From: Paenibacillus paridis
Lineage (GTDB): Bacteria > Bacillota > Bacilli > Paenibacillales > Paenibacillaceae
Length of the DNA stretch: 64,000 bases
Direction of reading: 5' to 3'
Assembly: GCF_006345825.1 (NCBI RefSeq)
Contig: NZ_VCIX01000081.1
Location: 124,001-188,000 of the forward strand
Within the stretch, counting starts at the first letter, position 1. Every line of letters starts with the position of its first letter. Below the pieces are notes generated by a model that had not been told where the DNA came from, did no database searches, and worked only from the letters and a program-made list of their open reading frames with translations. This document shows, piece by piece, positions 43,874-52,288 of the stretch. Made by a program: the position numbers and the translations under genes.

Positions 43874-44719
43874 GTGATTCAAGAGCTTCGAACGGTTGAA
43901 AGCTATGAAATAATAGAACCGCTGCTGAAGAAATATGGCAGCACGGTGGTCATTCAAGGGGTTCTAGAAGGTAATAATTTAGGGAGGATATATGTTGATG
44001 ATCCCTCTGCGCCAACAGGGGCTTTTGTTTGGGCAAAGAATGAGATGTTTTATATAATCGGCGAACCGAATCCTGCGTTTACGGCGCAGTTGGAGTCTAT
44101 GCTGCTTTCTAGTATTAAGCGGGAGGCTATGGAAATCGGAGAGACACATTTTAACCTGGAAGTGCTATCAAGCGAACATCCCGATGACTTGGTGGGCCGC
44201 CTCTTCCACCATCGGTTTCAGGTAGGCGAGCGAGTGCCGTTTAAATTTCAAAATTCGGCATTTCTGCAAAAAGGGCTTACCCCAAAGGTAGCGAGCGGAT
44301 ATGAGCTGGTGAGGATTAATCCGAGCGTGATTGAGCGGGATACCGCTCAGGTGCTGACGAGAGAAATCGGAAATTTTTGGGGAACGCTGGATAAGTTTTT
44401 TGCCAAAGGTATCGGTTATGCAATCCTCCAGCAAAATAAAGTAATCGGCAGCTGCATTTCGGTTTTTGTCGGCGGCAGCGATTATGAAATCGGCATTCAT
44501 ACATATGATGACAAGCATCGCGGTCAAGGGCTGGCTACTGCGATGGCTGTCGCGCTTGTCCAGAATTGTGTAGGGCGCGGTGGCGTACCGCATTGGACGA
44601 CAGAGGGCTTTCGCAAGGATTCCATAGCCATTGCAAGAAAGCTAGGCTTTCAGCAGTTGCCCAGCTACTCTGTGTATTATGCTGCTTTTGAGGATATGGA
44701 TCGTTATTTGGTTGACTGA
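43874..44719 (+). CDS. GNAT-family acetyltransferase (GNAT_acetyltran type)
   Basis: A 281-residue protein with a GTG start 9 nt after GGGGGAG. The N-terminal 130 residues (YEIIEPLLKKYGSTVVIQGVLEGNNLGRIYVDD) match the lead domain of the GNAT_acetyltran family. The acetyl-CoA loop of the second GNAT half is HTYDDKHRGQGLATAMAVALV, with WTTEGFRKDSIAIARKLGFQ after it. It should acetylate a small amine or a protein; the substrate is unknown. Monocistronic as far as can be seen. Confidence 0.85.
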   Translation: MIQELRTVESYEIIEPLLKKYGSTVVIQGVLEGNNLGRIYVDDPSAPTGAFVWAKNEMFYIIGEPNPAFTAQLESMLLSSIKREAMEIGETHFNLEVLSSEHPDDLVGRLFHHRFQVGERVPFKFQNSAFLQKGLTPKVASGYELVRINPSVIERDTAQVLTREIGNFWGTLDKFFAKGIGYAILQQNKVIGSCISVFVGGSDYEIGIHTYDDKHRGQGLATAMAVALVQNCVGRGGVPHWTTEGFRKDSIAIARKLGFQQLPSYSVYYAAFEDMDRYLVD

Positions 44720-44742
44720 ATTTAATTGCTAATAGGGGTATC

Positions 44743-44871
44743 ATGGACTTATTAGATGGTTTTGAAATTACAGCTGAACGGAACGACGATATCATTTTAT
44801 CAAGAGGGATCTACTTAATAGATGCTTTTGTAATTCGCGATTTCCGCTCTTATCGTTTATTCTATTGGTAG
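44743..44871 (+). CDS. Possible 42-residue small protein
   Basis: ATG 44743 lies 4 nt after TAGGGGT and opens 42 codons to TAG 44869-44871. The peptide is mixed acidic and hydrophobic (MDLLDGFEITAERNDDIIL, then DFRSYRLFYW). No family recognised. It could be chance. Confidence 0.3.
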   Translation: MDLLDGFEITAERNDDIILSRGIYLIDAFVIRDFRSYRLFYW

Positions 44872-44927
44872 TGCAGTTGCAGCGTAAAGCGAGGTTTTGA
44901 ATTGAATAAAGGTGGTCATGAACAAGG

Positions 44928-45599
44928 ATGGCAAAAGGAAAATATTACGTCGTTTGGGTAGGCAAAAAAACAGGGGTATTCTCCACGTGGGCGGAATGCC
45001 AAGCGCAGGTTAGCGGCGTGAAGGATGCAAAGTTTAAATCCTACGAGAGCAAGCCGCTTGCGGATGCTGCTTATAAGGACGGCTGGCAAAAGCATTGGGG
45101 GCAGGGCAGCGCCTCGGCCGCAGCTGGAGCAAAGTCGGGTGCAGCAGTGGCTCCGCGCGTCAAGCAGCCGGTTTTATTTGGCGAGGAAGAGTCGATCGAT
45201 TACGACAGCGTTTCCGTAGACGTCGGCACGAGAGGGAATCCTGGGCCCGTGGAATACAAAGGCGTAGATACGCAGACGGGCGATATTTTGTTTTATGTCG
45301 GTCCGATCGCGAACGGGACGAATAACCTGGGCGAATTTATCGCAATCGTCCATGCGCTTCGGTACTTAAAAGAGAAGGGCAGCGAGCAAACGGTTTACAC
45401 CGATTCCAAAACGGCATTGAGCTGGCTTCGCAATAAGAAAGTTGCATCGACGCTCAAACGGGACGCTTCTACCGCAAAAATATGGGAGCTCACCGATCAG
45501 GCAATTAAATGGATTCAGACGAACACCTATACCAATAAAGTGATAAAGTGGAATACCGAAGAGTGGGGCGAGATTAGAGCCGACTTCGGACGCAAATAA
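44928..45599 (+). CDS. rnhA: Ribonuclease H with N-terminal viroplasmin domain
   Basis: A 223-residue two-domain protein. Residues 1-45 (KYYVVWVGKKTGVFSTWAEC, FKSYESKPLADAAY) form the Caulimovirus viroplasmin domain that binds RNA-DNA hybrids, as in eukaryotic RNase H1. An Ala-rich linker (residues 60-85) follows. The RNase H fold shows the four acidic residues: Asp in SVDVGTRGNPGP, Glu in NNLGEFIAI, Asp in VYTDSKTAL and Asp in RADFGRK. It removes RNA from RNA-DNA hybrids in the cytoplasm. Start ATG 44928 is the only one giving a full viroplasmin domain. It stands alone. Confidence 0.93.
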   Translation: MAKGKYYVVWVGKKTGVFSTWAECQAQVSGVKDAKFKSYESKPLADAAYKDGWQKHWGQGSASAAAGAKSGAAVAPRVKQPVLFGEEESIDYDSVSVDVGTRGNPGPVEYKGVDTQTGDILFYVGPIANGTNNLGEFIAIVHALRYLKEKGSEQTVYTDSKTALSWLRNKKVASTLKRDASTAKIWELTDQAIKWIQTNTYTNKVIKWNTEEWGEIRADFGRK

Positions 45600-45629
45600 C
45601 GGCAAATCTTAATTAGGCTATAGTCAACA

Positions 45630-45669
45630 GGATTAGTTTCCCCGGAGCGACGACGGGGAAACTTTTTTG
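45630..45669. terminator. Bidirectional terminator
   Basis: AGTTTCCCCG pairs with CGGGGAAACT around AGCGACGA, with a T-run on the plus side and A-rich sequence on the other. It lies between the RNase H gene and the 3' end of the convergent AraC-type gene, and overlaps that gene's end. Confidence 0.75.
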
Positions 45670-46499
45670 TGTTTTTTGAACGTTCGGCTAAAGTAGTAGA
45701 TGTCGTTGAAGCCCGTGGCAGCTGCGATCTCGGACACCGTAAGCGGCGTATGGCGCAGCATATAATCGGCTTTGCCGAGGCGGGTCATCGTAATATATTC
45801 GGTTACGGTATGGCCGCTGAGCTCCTTGAACAAACGGCTGAAGTGAAAACGGCTTAGATTGGCCATGCCCGCGAGCAGAGCGACCGATAACTCCTCCGGA
45901 TAACATTTCTCAATATATTGAAAGACGGGCGCGAAGCGCTCGACGTTTTTCATCCGCTCGGCATATTCATCCTGCGTCAGCACCGTAGCGACATGTCCGC
46001 GCAGCAGCAGCGTCAGCAGCCGATATAGCTCAGACTTGATAGCGAGCTCATAGCCGAATTCCCGATGCTCCAGTTCATGAATAATGGCAAGCATGCTGGC
46101 AGTCACCTTGCTATTGCTGCCGATGTCGTTTTGCAGCAGCAGCCGGTTTTGGGTAATCGGGGTAATAAACTTGGTTTCTGCGGCATCAACCGATTGGCTG
46201 TGAAGCAGTGAGATATCTGCGATGAGCGCATAGTAGCACAAATCTGAAGACAGACTGACCCCGTAATGCAGCTCGTTGCTGTTCACCACGATAAAATCGC
46301 CCGCAGAGGCTCTAATGATTGTTGAACCACATTCAATAATGGCAGATCCCGAAACGAAATATAGAAATTCGAGATGCTCATGAAAGTGGTGAGGAAAAAC
46401 GACGATGCCCTGCTGATCAAAGGCGTTGCGGTGCACTTTGATCGGAAAATGGGGATCGGGCATATCCATAGGCTCGCGAAGCGCCTCGAATTTTTCCAT
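45633..46499 (-). CDS. AraC-family regulator with cupin domain
   Basis: A 288-residue regulator. ATG 46499 (MEKFEALREP) follows TTAGGAGG; a longer in-frame start has no ribosome site. The N-terminal cupin domain (HHFHEHLEFLYFVSGSAIIECG, ASAGDFIVVNSNELHYG) should bind a small ligand such as a sugar. The C-terminal AraC domain has two helix-turn-helix units, ending TVSEIAAATGFNDIYYFSRTFKKHKKVSPSSLR. It is divergent, 137 bp from the three-gene operon at 46637-49459, which it most likely activates in response to the catabolic substrate. Confidence 0.93.
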   Translation of the reverse strand: MEKFEALREPMDMPDPHFPIKVHRNAFDQQGIVVFPHHFHEHLEFLYFVSGSAIIECGSTIIRASAGDFIVVNSNELHYGVSLSSDLCYYALIADISLLHSQSVDAAETKFITPITQNRLLLQNDIGSNSKVTASMLAIIHELEHREFGYELAIKSELYRLLTLLLRGHVATVLTQDEYAERMKNVERFAPVFQYIEKCYPEELSVALLAGMANLSRFHFSRLFKELSGHTVTEYITMTRLGKADYMLRHTPLTVSEIAAATGFNDIYYFSRTFKKHKKVSPSSLRGN

Positions 46500-46636
46500 A
46501 TGGAGAAACCTCCTAATCGGGGTAGCACAATCGTACAAACAAACCGCACAGCTTTGCATGGAGTTGCGCCTTAAAACCATTATAATACGAAAGTGTAGAC
46601 GTGCAAAACCTAACTATACTTAAGGAGAGATTGACA

Positions 46637-47695
46637 ATGAAACCGGTACAAATCGCGGTTATTGGAACGGGCTCTATCTCATCACTTCATTTGGAATCTT
46701 ATAAGAACAACAAAAATGTAAATTTATACGCGGTTTGCGATTTAAACGAGGAACGGGCGAAGGCGGCTGCCGAAAAATACGGCGCGGAGAAAGTCTATAC
46801 GGATTACCGCGAGCTGCTCGCCAATCCGGAAATTGATGCAGTCAGCATCTGTACATGGAACAATACGCATGCGGAAATCAGCATTGCAGCACTAGAAGCC
46901 GGCAAGCATGTGCTGGTGGAGAAACCGCTATGCCGTACGGTAGAGGAAGCGCTTCTCGTACAGGAGGCGGTTCAAAAATCGGGCAAGCTGCTGCAGGTTG
47001 GCTTCGTTCGCCGTTACGATACGAATGCGCAATTGCTGCGCGCGATGGCTGACCGCGGCGAGTTCGGCGAGATTTATTTTGCCAAAGCTTCAACGATTAG
47101 ACGTCTAGGCAATCCAGGCGGTTGGTTCTCGGATATTGAACGCTCCGGCGGCGGGCCGCTGATTGACATCGGTGTTCATGTCATCGATCTTTGTTGGTAT
47201 ATGATGGGACGGCCAAAGCCGGTTTCAGTTAGCGCAAATACTTACCACAAGCTGGGCAATCGGTCGAACGTGGAGCATTTGAGCTTTTATAAGGCGGCAG
47301 ACTATGATGCAGAAAAAAATACGGTCGAGGATATGGCAAATGCCTTGATCCGCTTCGAGAACGGCGCTTCGCTGCTCGTTGATGTCAGCTTTACGCTGCA
47401 TGCGAAGTCGAATGAAGGCACGGTGAAGCTCTACGGCGAGAAAGGCGGCTTCGAGATCGATCCGGAAACTGTTATTGTAACAGAGCAAAACAATACGATT
47501 TTGAATGTGTATCCGCAAACGGATAACAAAGGCTTCGAGTTCAATGGCGCATTCCAAAATGAAATCAACCATTTCATTGATTGCGTGACAAGCGGTGAGC
47601 AGCCGATCAGCCCCGTAGAGGATGGCGTTGAGATTATGAAGATATTGATCGGAATCTATGAATCGGCAGCGAAGGGAGCGGAAGTTCGACTATGA
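46637..47695 (+). CDS. Gfo/Idh/MocA-family NAD(P)-dependent oxidoreductase
   Basis: A 352-residue dehydrogenase from ATG 46637 behind AAGGAGAG; an earlier in-frame start overlaps the promoter. The N-terminal Rossmann fold has VAVIGTGSISSLHLESY-like nucleotide loop and HVLVEKPLCRTVEEA, where the EKP lysine is catalytic. The C-terminal domain (GGGPLIDIGVHVIDLCWYMMGRP) gives the sugar site, with the conserved DxGxHxxD pattern. It should oxidise or reduce a sugar, sugar acid or inositol. It is the first gene of an operon with two TIM-barrel isomerase-like genes, controlled probably by the divergent AraC-type regulator. Confidence 0.93.
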   Translation: MKPVQIAVIGTGSISSLHLESYKNNKNVNLYAVCDLNEERAKAAAEKYGAEKVYTDYRELLANPEIDAVSICTWNNTHAEISIAALEAGKHVLVEKPLCRTVEEALLVQEAVQKSGKLLQVGFVRRYDTNAQLLRAMADRGEFGEIYFAKASTIRRLGNPGGWFSDIERSGGGPLIDIGVHVIDLCWYMMGRPKPVSVSANTYHKLGNRSNVEHLSFYKAADYDAEKNTVEDMANALIRFENGASLLVDVSFTLHAKSNEGTVKLYGEKGGFEIDPETVIVTEQNNTILNVYPQTDNKGFEFNGAFQNEINHFIDCVTSGEQPISPVEDGVEIMKILIGIYESAAKGAEVRL

Positions 47696-48549
47696 AGCTA
47701 GGCATTAGCACGTATAGCTTATATCAGGCGCTTAATTCCGGCGAATTGACGATTCTGGAAGTCATTGAGTATATCGCTTCTCTTGGTGCGGAGCATGCGG
47801 AGATCGTACCGCTTGGCTTTAACCTGACTGAAAATCCAGAGCTAATTGAAGCTATTAAGAAGCAAGCGCGCGAGAGCGGCATCGAGCTGTCCAACTATGC
47901 GGTCGGAGCCAATTTCTCCGGCTTGAATGAAGAACAGTTCGAGAAGGAGCTTGAGCGATTGAAGAAGGAAGTGGACATTGCGGCAGCGCTTGGCGTGAAA
48001 AAAATGCGCCATGACGTGGCTTCGTCCGCGGACCTATCGATTTCCCACTTTTTGCAGGAGCTTCCGAAGCTTGCGAAGGCATGCCAAGTTATTGCCGATT
48101 ATGCGGCTCCGCTTGGCATTACGACCAGTGTAGAAAACCACGGGTATTATATTCAGCATAGCGACCGGGTTCAGGCGCTTGTGGAGGTCGTGGACCGCCC
48201 GAATTTTAAAACGACGCTCGACGTCGGTAATTTCCTATGCGCGGATGAGAACCCGCAGGCGGCGGTAGGCAATAATATTAAATTTGCCTCGATGGTGCAT
48301 ATTAAGGATTTTTATTACCGTTCCTCCACGGACCAGCCTGGCGAGGGGTGGTTTAAATCGGCGGCAGGCAACTGGCTGCGCGGCTCTATCGTCGGACATG
48401 GGGATATCGCAATACCGCAGGTGCTTCGTATCGTCAAAGAAAGCGGCTACGACGATTATATTTCAATTGAGTTTGAAGGCTTGGAGCATTGCAAGCTTGG
48501 AACGAGGCTTGGCTTTGAATTTGTGAAGCGGGTATGGAACGAACTATAG
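47692..48549 (+). CDS. Sugar phosphate isomerase/epimerase (AP endonuclease-2 fold), copy 1
   Basis: A 285-residue TIM-barrel protein whose start overlaps the oxidoreductase stop (ATGA). Visible metal- and acid-base-site regions are HAEIVPLGF, VENHGYYIQ, TLDVGNFL, VHIKDFYYR and ISIEFEGLEH, typical of xylose isomerase-like sugar epimerases and inosose-type dehydratases. It probably isomerises the keto product of the neighbouring dehydrogenase. A related but diverged copy follows, so the two may act on successive intermediates. Substrate unknown. Confidence 0.9.
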   Translation: MKLGISTYSLYQALNSGELTILEVIEYIASLGAEHAEIVPLGFNLTENPELIEAIKKQARESGIELSNYAVGANFSGLNEEQFEKELERLKKEVDIAAALGVKKMRHDVASSADLSISHFLQELPKLAKACQVIADYAAPLGITTSVENHGYYIQHSDRVQALVEVVDRPNFKTTLDVGNFLCADENPQAAVGNNIKFASMVHIKDFYYRSSTDQPGEGWFKSAAGNWLRGSIVGHGDIAIPQVLRIVKESGYDDYISIEFEGLEHCKLGTRLGFEFVKRVWNEL

Positions 48550-48568
48550 CTGAAGGAGCGTGGCGAAA

Positions 48569-49459
48569 ATGGCATTGCCGATCATAACGAATAAAATTGG
48601 CGTAATCGTGGACAGCTTTCAGGTTGGGGTAAAAGAGGGCTTGCTCAAAGCGAAGCAAGTTGGCGCGGACGGCGTGCAAATGTACGCCGTGCATGGCGAG
48701 CTGGATCCGGCTAATCTCTCAGCAGCGGCAAGAAAAGAGTGGAAGGCCTACATCGCGTCATTGGGCCTTGAGATATCGGCATTGGTAGGCGATTTAGGCG
48801 GCCATGGCTTCCAAGATCCAGCGGAGAACCGCCAGAAGATCGATAAGTCGAAGCGCATTATGGAGCTCGGTATGGAGCTTGGCACGAACATTATTACAAC
48901 GCATATCGGCATTGTGCCAAGCGATAAGAACAGCCAAGTCTATGAGACGATGCATTCGGCCTGCGAAGAGCTTGCCCGTTTTGCCAATGACATGAATGCG
49001 TATTTCGCAATTGAGACTGGCCCGGAAACTTCCGCACAGCTGAAGTCGTTTCTCGACGGCCTTGGCACCAAAGGGGTAGCGGTCAACTTTGACCCTGCCA
49101 ATATGGTCATGGTAACGGGTGATGATCCGGTCCAAGGGGTACACCTGCTTAAGGACTATATCGTGCATACCCATGCGAAGGATGGCTTGAAGCTGGGTGA
49201 TATCGATCCGCGCGACGTCTACGGTTATTATGGCTACGAAAAAACGCTTGATCACGAGCAGATCGCAGCGATGGCTGAATCCGGCGCATCCTTCCGCGAG
49301 GTTCCGCTTGGAGAGGGCAGCGTGGACTGGCCGGCATACCTGCGTGCGCTGCAAGAAATCGGCTACGACGGTTACCTGACCATTGAACGCGAGGTTGGCA
49401 CGAGCCCGGAGACGGATATTGGAAAAGCGGTTCAATTCCTAAAAGCTTACAAAGCTTAG
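48569..49459 (+). CDS. Sugar phosphate isomerase/epimerase, copy 2
   Basis: A 296-residue TIM-barrel protein of the same superfamily as the gene before it. ATG 48569 is 10 nt after AAGGAG; a GTG only 1 nt from the site was rejected. Key regions are DGVQMYAVHG, IITTHIGIVPSD, FAIETGPETSA, VNFDPANMVM, HTHAKDGLK and YLTIEREVG, which give the usual Glu/Asp/His metal ligands. Last gene of the putative polyol or sugar catabolic operon. No terminator is clear downstream; about 1.4 kb of non-coding DNA follows. Confidence 0.9.
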   Translation: MALPIITNKIGVIVDSFQVGVKEGLLKAKQVGADGVQMYAVHGELDPANLSAAARKEWKAYIASLGLEISALVGDLGGHGFQDPAENRQKIDKSKRIMELGMELGTNIITTHIGIVPSDKNSQVYETMHSACEELARFANDMNAYFAIETGPETSAQLKSFLDGLGTKGVAVNFDPANMVMVTGDDPVQGVHLLKDYIVHTHAKDGLKLGDIDPRDVYGYYGYEKTLDHEQIAAMAESGASFREVPLGEGSVDWPAYLRALQEIGYDGYLTIEREVGTSPETDIGKAVQFLKAYKA

Positions 49460-49502
49460 CGTTATGGAGCTGTTTTTAGTAGGGGATTAGTAACTTATGG
49501 AT

Positions 49503-49578
49503 TCTGATACTTTCTATTAGTAGCTGATGTTCTATATTAGTGAGTTAAGAAGGTAGGTATCTGATACTTTCTATTAGT
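49503..49578. repeat. 19-bp direct repeat pair
   Basis: TCTGATACTTTCTATTAGT occurs at 49503-49521 and again at 49560-49578, with a partial related TGATGTTCTATATTAGTGAG between. It lies in the non-coding stretch before the hairpin array. Confidence 0.8.
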
Positions 49579-49803
49579 GATTGGAGAAAGACAGCAATTG
49601 AAGAGATTGTCTCACCGTGGTATGCTCTCGCCACAGTAGCAAGGTTGTACTTGAAAACCTGCTGCTGCGGGCGGATCATATCGTTTGCAGTTTGTTTACT
49701 GCGAGAGATAGTTTCTTCTTTTGTTGTTTAGCCGGGTTCTGGTGAAGATCCATTCATTCGCTGCTAAATAAGTGGAGAGGGGACGACCAATTTCTACCAA
49801 ACG

Positions 49804-50599
49804 GGTCTAAAAAGTAGATCTAAATCCCGCCAACCCAGCACAAACGTGCCCGACTAGCTCCCATCCGCCCCATAGATCTATTTTTTAGATCTAAATCCTC
49901 AAAACTAACCAATTCCCACAAAATAGGTCTAAAAAGTAGATCTAAATCCCGCGAACTCAGCAAAAACTTGCCCAATTGGCTCCTATCCGCCTCGATAGAT
50001 CTACTTTTTAGATCTAAATCCCCACAACTAACCAATTTCCACCAAATAGGTCTACTTTTTAGATCTAAATCCCACAAACCCAGCAAATACGTGCCCAATT
50101 GGCTCCCATCCGCCCCGATAGATCTACTTTTTAGATCTAAATCCTCCAACCTAACCAATTTCCACTAAATAGATCTAAAAAGTAGATCTAAATCCCACAA
50201 ACCCAGCAAATACGTGCCCAACTGGCTCTCATCCGCCCCGATAGATCTACTTTTTAGATCTAAATCCTCCAAACTAACCAATTTTCACTAAATAGGTCTA
50301 AAAAGTAGATCTAAATCCCGCGAACCCAGCAAATACGTGCCTAACTGGCTCCCATGCGCCCCGATAGATCTACTTTTTAGATCTAAATCCTCCAAACTAA
50401 CCAATTTTCACTAAATAGATCTAAAAAGTAGATCTAAATCCCACCAATCCAGCAAATACTTGCCTAACTGGCTCCCATCCGCCTCGATAGATCTACTTTT
50501 TAGATCTAAATCCTCCAAACTAACCAAATAGAGCTACTTTTTAGATCTAAACCCTCCCAACTAACCAAATCCCACCAAATAGATCTAAAAAGTAGATCT
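49804..50599. repeat. BIME-like array of 14 palindromic cores with a 123-bp period
   Basis: Fourteen near-identical cores, each an 8-bp self-complementary arm (TAGATCTA or a one-base variant), a 5-nt loop (AAAAG or CTTTT), and a second TAGATCTA arm, followed by AATCC. Core starts are 49803, 49874, 49925, 49997, 50048, 50120, 50171, 50243, 50294, 50366, 50417, 50489, 50530 and 50581: spacing alternates 72 and 51 bp, with one shortened 41-bp step near the end. Linkers alternate between a CCCAGCAAATACGTGCC type and a CTCCAAACTAACC type. The palindromes can form hairpins on either strand. Reading frames through it are side effects of the 123-bp period. It is not a CRISPR array. Confidence 0.95.
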
Positions 50600-50818
50600 A
50601 AATCCCACCAACTCAACACATACGTGTCCAACAGGCTCTCATCCGCCTACCGTAGCAAAACCCGCCGCTATTGGAAGTGTTAAAAGGTGGAAAGGGTTTG
50701 AGTGTAGGTGAAGCTAGAATGCGGTTAGATCGTCGGCGGATTTGGGACGGATTAGTCGTACAACGCGGTCACATCTCATAGTCCATTTCGCCCGAAGGGG
50801 GTGTTTTCTTTACATTTC

Positions 50819-50824
50819 TATAAT
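50819..50824 (+). promoter_or_regulatory. Possible -10 element of the second sugar operon
   Basis: TATAAT at 50819-50824, 100 bp before the binding-protein gene, with no good -35 at 17 bp, as expected for a promoter that needs an activator. The activator could be the YesN-type regulator at 55907. Confidence 0.4.
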
Positions 50825-50924
50825 AATTGAACATTCTCCCTATAGTTTACGCATAGTCAGTGGCGGCGGGGCGGCCCATAATTATAGATAGGAATGACAA
50901 CATTCGACAAGGGGGACGAAAGGT

Positions 50925-52253
50925 TTGAAACATGCAAAACGAAAGTCTGCTTTACTGCTGATGTGCAGCCTGCTATTCGTGTTGACCGCATGCAGCGGAA
51001 ACAATGGTAATGCAGAGCAGCCGACTACGGCCGTTAAGGAAGGTGGGGACTCAAAAAAACAGATTACCTTGACCTTCCAAAATCATTATCCCGATGCGAC
51101 CGATGTGCAGCATAAGGTGATGAGGCAAATTACGGATGATTACATGGCAGCTAACCCGAACATCAAGATCGAAGTCGATTCCCTGAATATCGACCAGCAA
51201 AAAATTAAACTAAAAACGCAAGCGGCATCCAACGATATGCCGGATATTACGGTTGTAAATGCGGCAGCGCAGATGGCGCCATTCGTCGAAGGCGGCAAGC
51301 TAGCGCCTCTCAACGACATTTTGGACCGCGACGGTCTTGGCGCAAGCTTCCATAGCGGCATTTTAGATTACTATACGTTCGACGATAAAGTGTATGCGCT
51401 GCCAGATGGCAATAACATTGCCGTCATTTACTACAACAAAGAGTTGTTTGAGCAGGCAGGCGTAGCGATTCCAACGACCTTTGACGATTTGATCAAGGCC
51501 GCAGAGACATTCAATGGCAAACAAATCATCCCGATGGTGGTCGGCGAGAAGGAAACCTGGACCGGCTCCTATTTCTTCATGAATATTCTCCTTCGTCTGG
51601 CAGGCCCGGGCTACCTGAGCGATGTTCAAGCAAAAACGAAGGATTTCATGGACCCTGCGTTTGTTCAATCCGTGGTGAAGTTCCGTGAGTTTATTGAAGC
51701 TAAGGGCTTCCAGGAAGGGGCAACATCCTACGACTACGATTCGGCGGAGAGCCTATTTACTTCCGGCAAAGCGGCGATGTATTTCATGGGCACTTGGGCG
51801 ACTGGGGCCATGGATGACGCGGAAATTAAAGGCAAGGTCGGCGTATTCCCTTTCCCTACGGTAGACGGTAAAGGCGATCTAGATGAGTATATGCTAGGGC
51901 CAGGCACGGGCTTCGCCTTGTCGGCGAACAGCGAGCATCTGGAGGAAGCGAAGGATTTCCTTCATTATTTTATGACGAATTATCCGAAGGTATCGTTTGA
52001 ATTCAAAAACGCAGTTGGCGTGGCGCAAGTCGTGCAGGGAGATTTTGCACAGGCCGGGTATTCGCAGCTGGCGATTGACGTACTCGATATTTTCAAGAAG
52101 GTAAAAGGCGGAGATATTGCTTTCGATAATACGATGGACCCAAGTACGACACAGACGCATCTTAACAGCATTCAAAATCTGTTCGTATCCTCCATTCCAC
52201 CGGAAGATACCGCTCGAGAGCATCAAAATGCATTTGCCGCCAACAACCAGTAA
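50925..52253 (+). CDS. ABC sugar-transporter substrate-binding lipoprotein
   Basis: A 442-residue binding lipoprotein with a TTG start behind a purine-rich ribosome site. Lipobox LTACSGN is followed by a short flexible linker. The solute-binding family 1 fold is clear: MPDITVVNAAAQ, KVYALPDGNNIAVIYYNKELFE, SGKAAMYFMGTWA. First gene of a nine-gene run that ends with a sugar kinase and a GH4 glycosidase, so it likely captures a short oligosaccharide for cytoplasmic breakdown. It differs from the binding protein at 6679, and the two modules probably serve different sugars. Confidence 0.93.
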   Translation: MKHAKRKSALLLMCSLLFVLTACSGNNGNAEQPTTAVKEGGDSKKQITLTFQNHYPDATDVQHKVMRQITDDYMAANPNIKIEVDSLNIDQQKIKLKTQAASNDMPDITVVNAAAQMAPFVEGGKLAPLNDILDRDGLGASFHSGILDYYTFDDKVYALPDGNNIAVIYYNKELFEQAGVAIPTTFDDLIKAAETFNGKQIIPMVVGEKETWTGSYFFMNILLRLAGPGYLSDVQAKTKDFMDPAFVQSVVKFREFIEAKGFQEGATSYDYDSAESLFTSGKAAMYFMGTWATGAMDDAEIKGKVGVFPFPTVDGKGDLDEYMLGPGTGFALSANSEHLEEAKDFLHYFMTNYPKVSFEFKNAVGVAQVVQGDFAQAGYSQLAIDVLDIFKKVKGGDIAFDNTMDPSTTQTHLNSIQNLFVSSIPPEDTAREHQNAFAANNQ

Positions 52254-52288
52254 ACAAAATCAGCTAAAGCAAGGGAGAGGATAATTCG

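Noticed and set aside
49820..50168. Genes inside the hairpin array (112-residue minus-strand frame, 66-residue plus-strand frame)
   Set aside because: The 123-bp unit is divisible by three, so stop-free frames carry through. The peptides are repeats of one DLDLKSRSI-like motif without ribosome sites.
49804..50599. CRISPR array
   Set aside because: Repeats and intervening segments are equally conserved between units, spacing alternates 72/51 bp, and no cas gene is near. True CRISPR spacers would differ.
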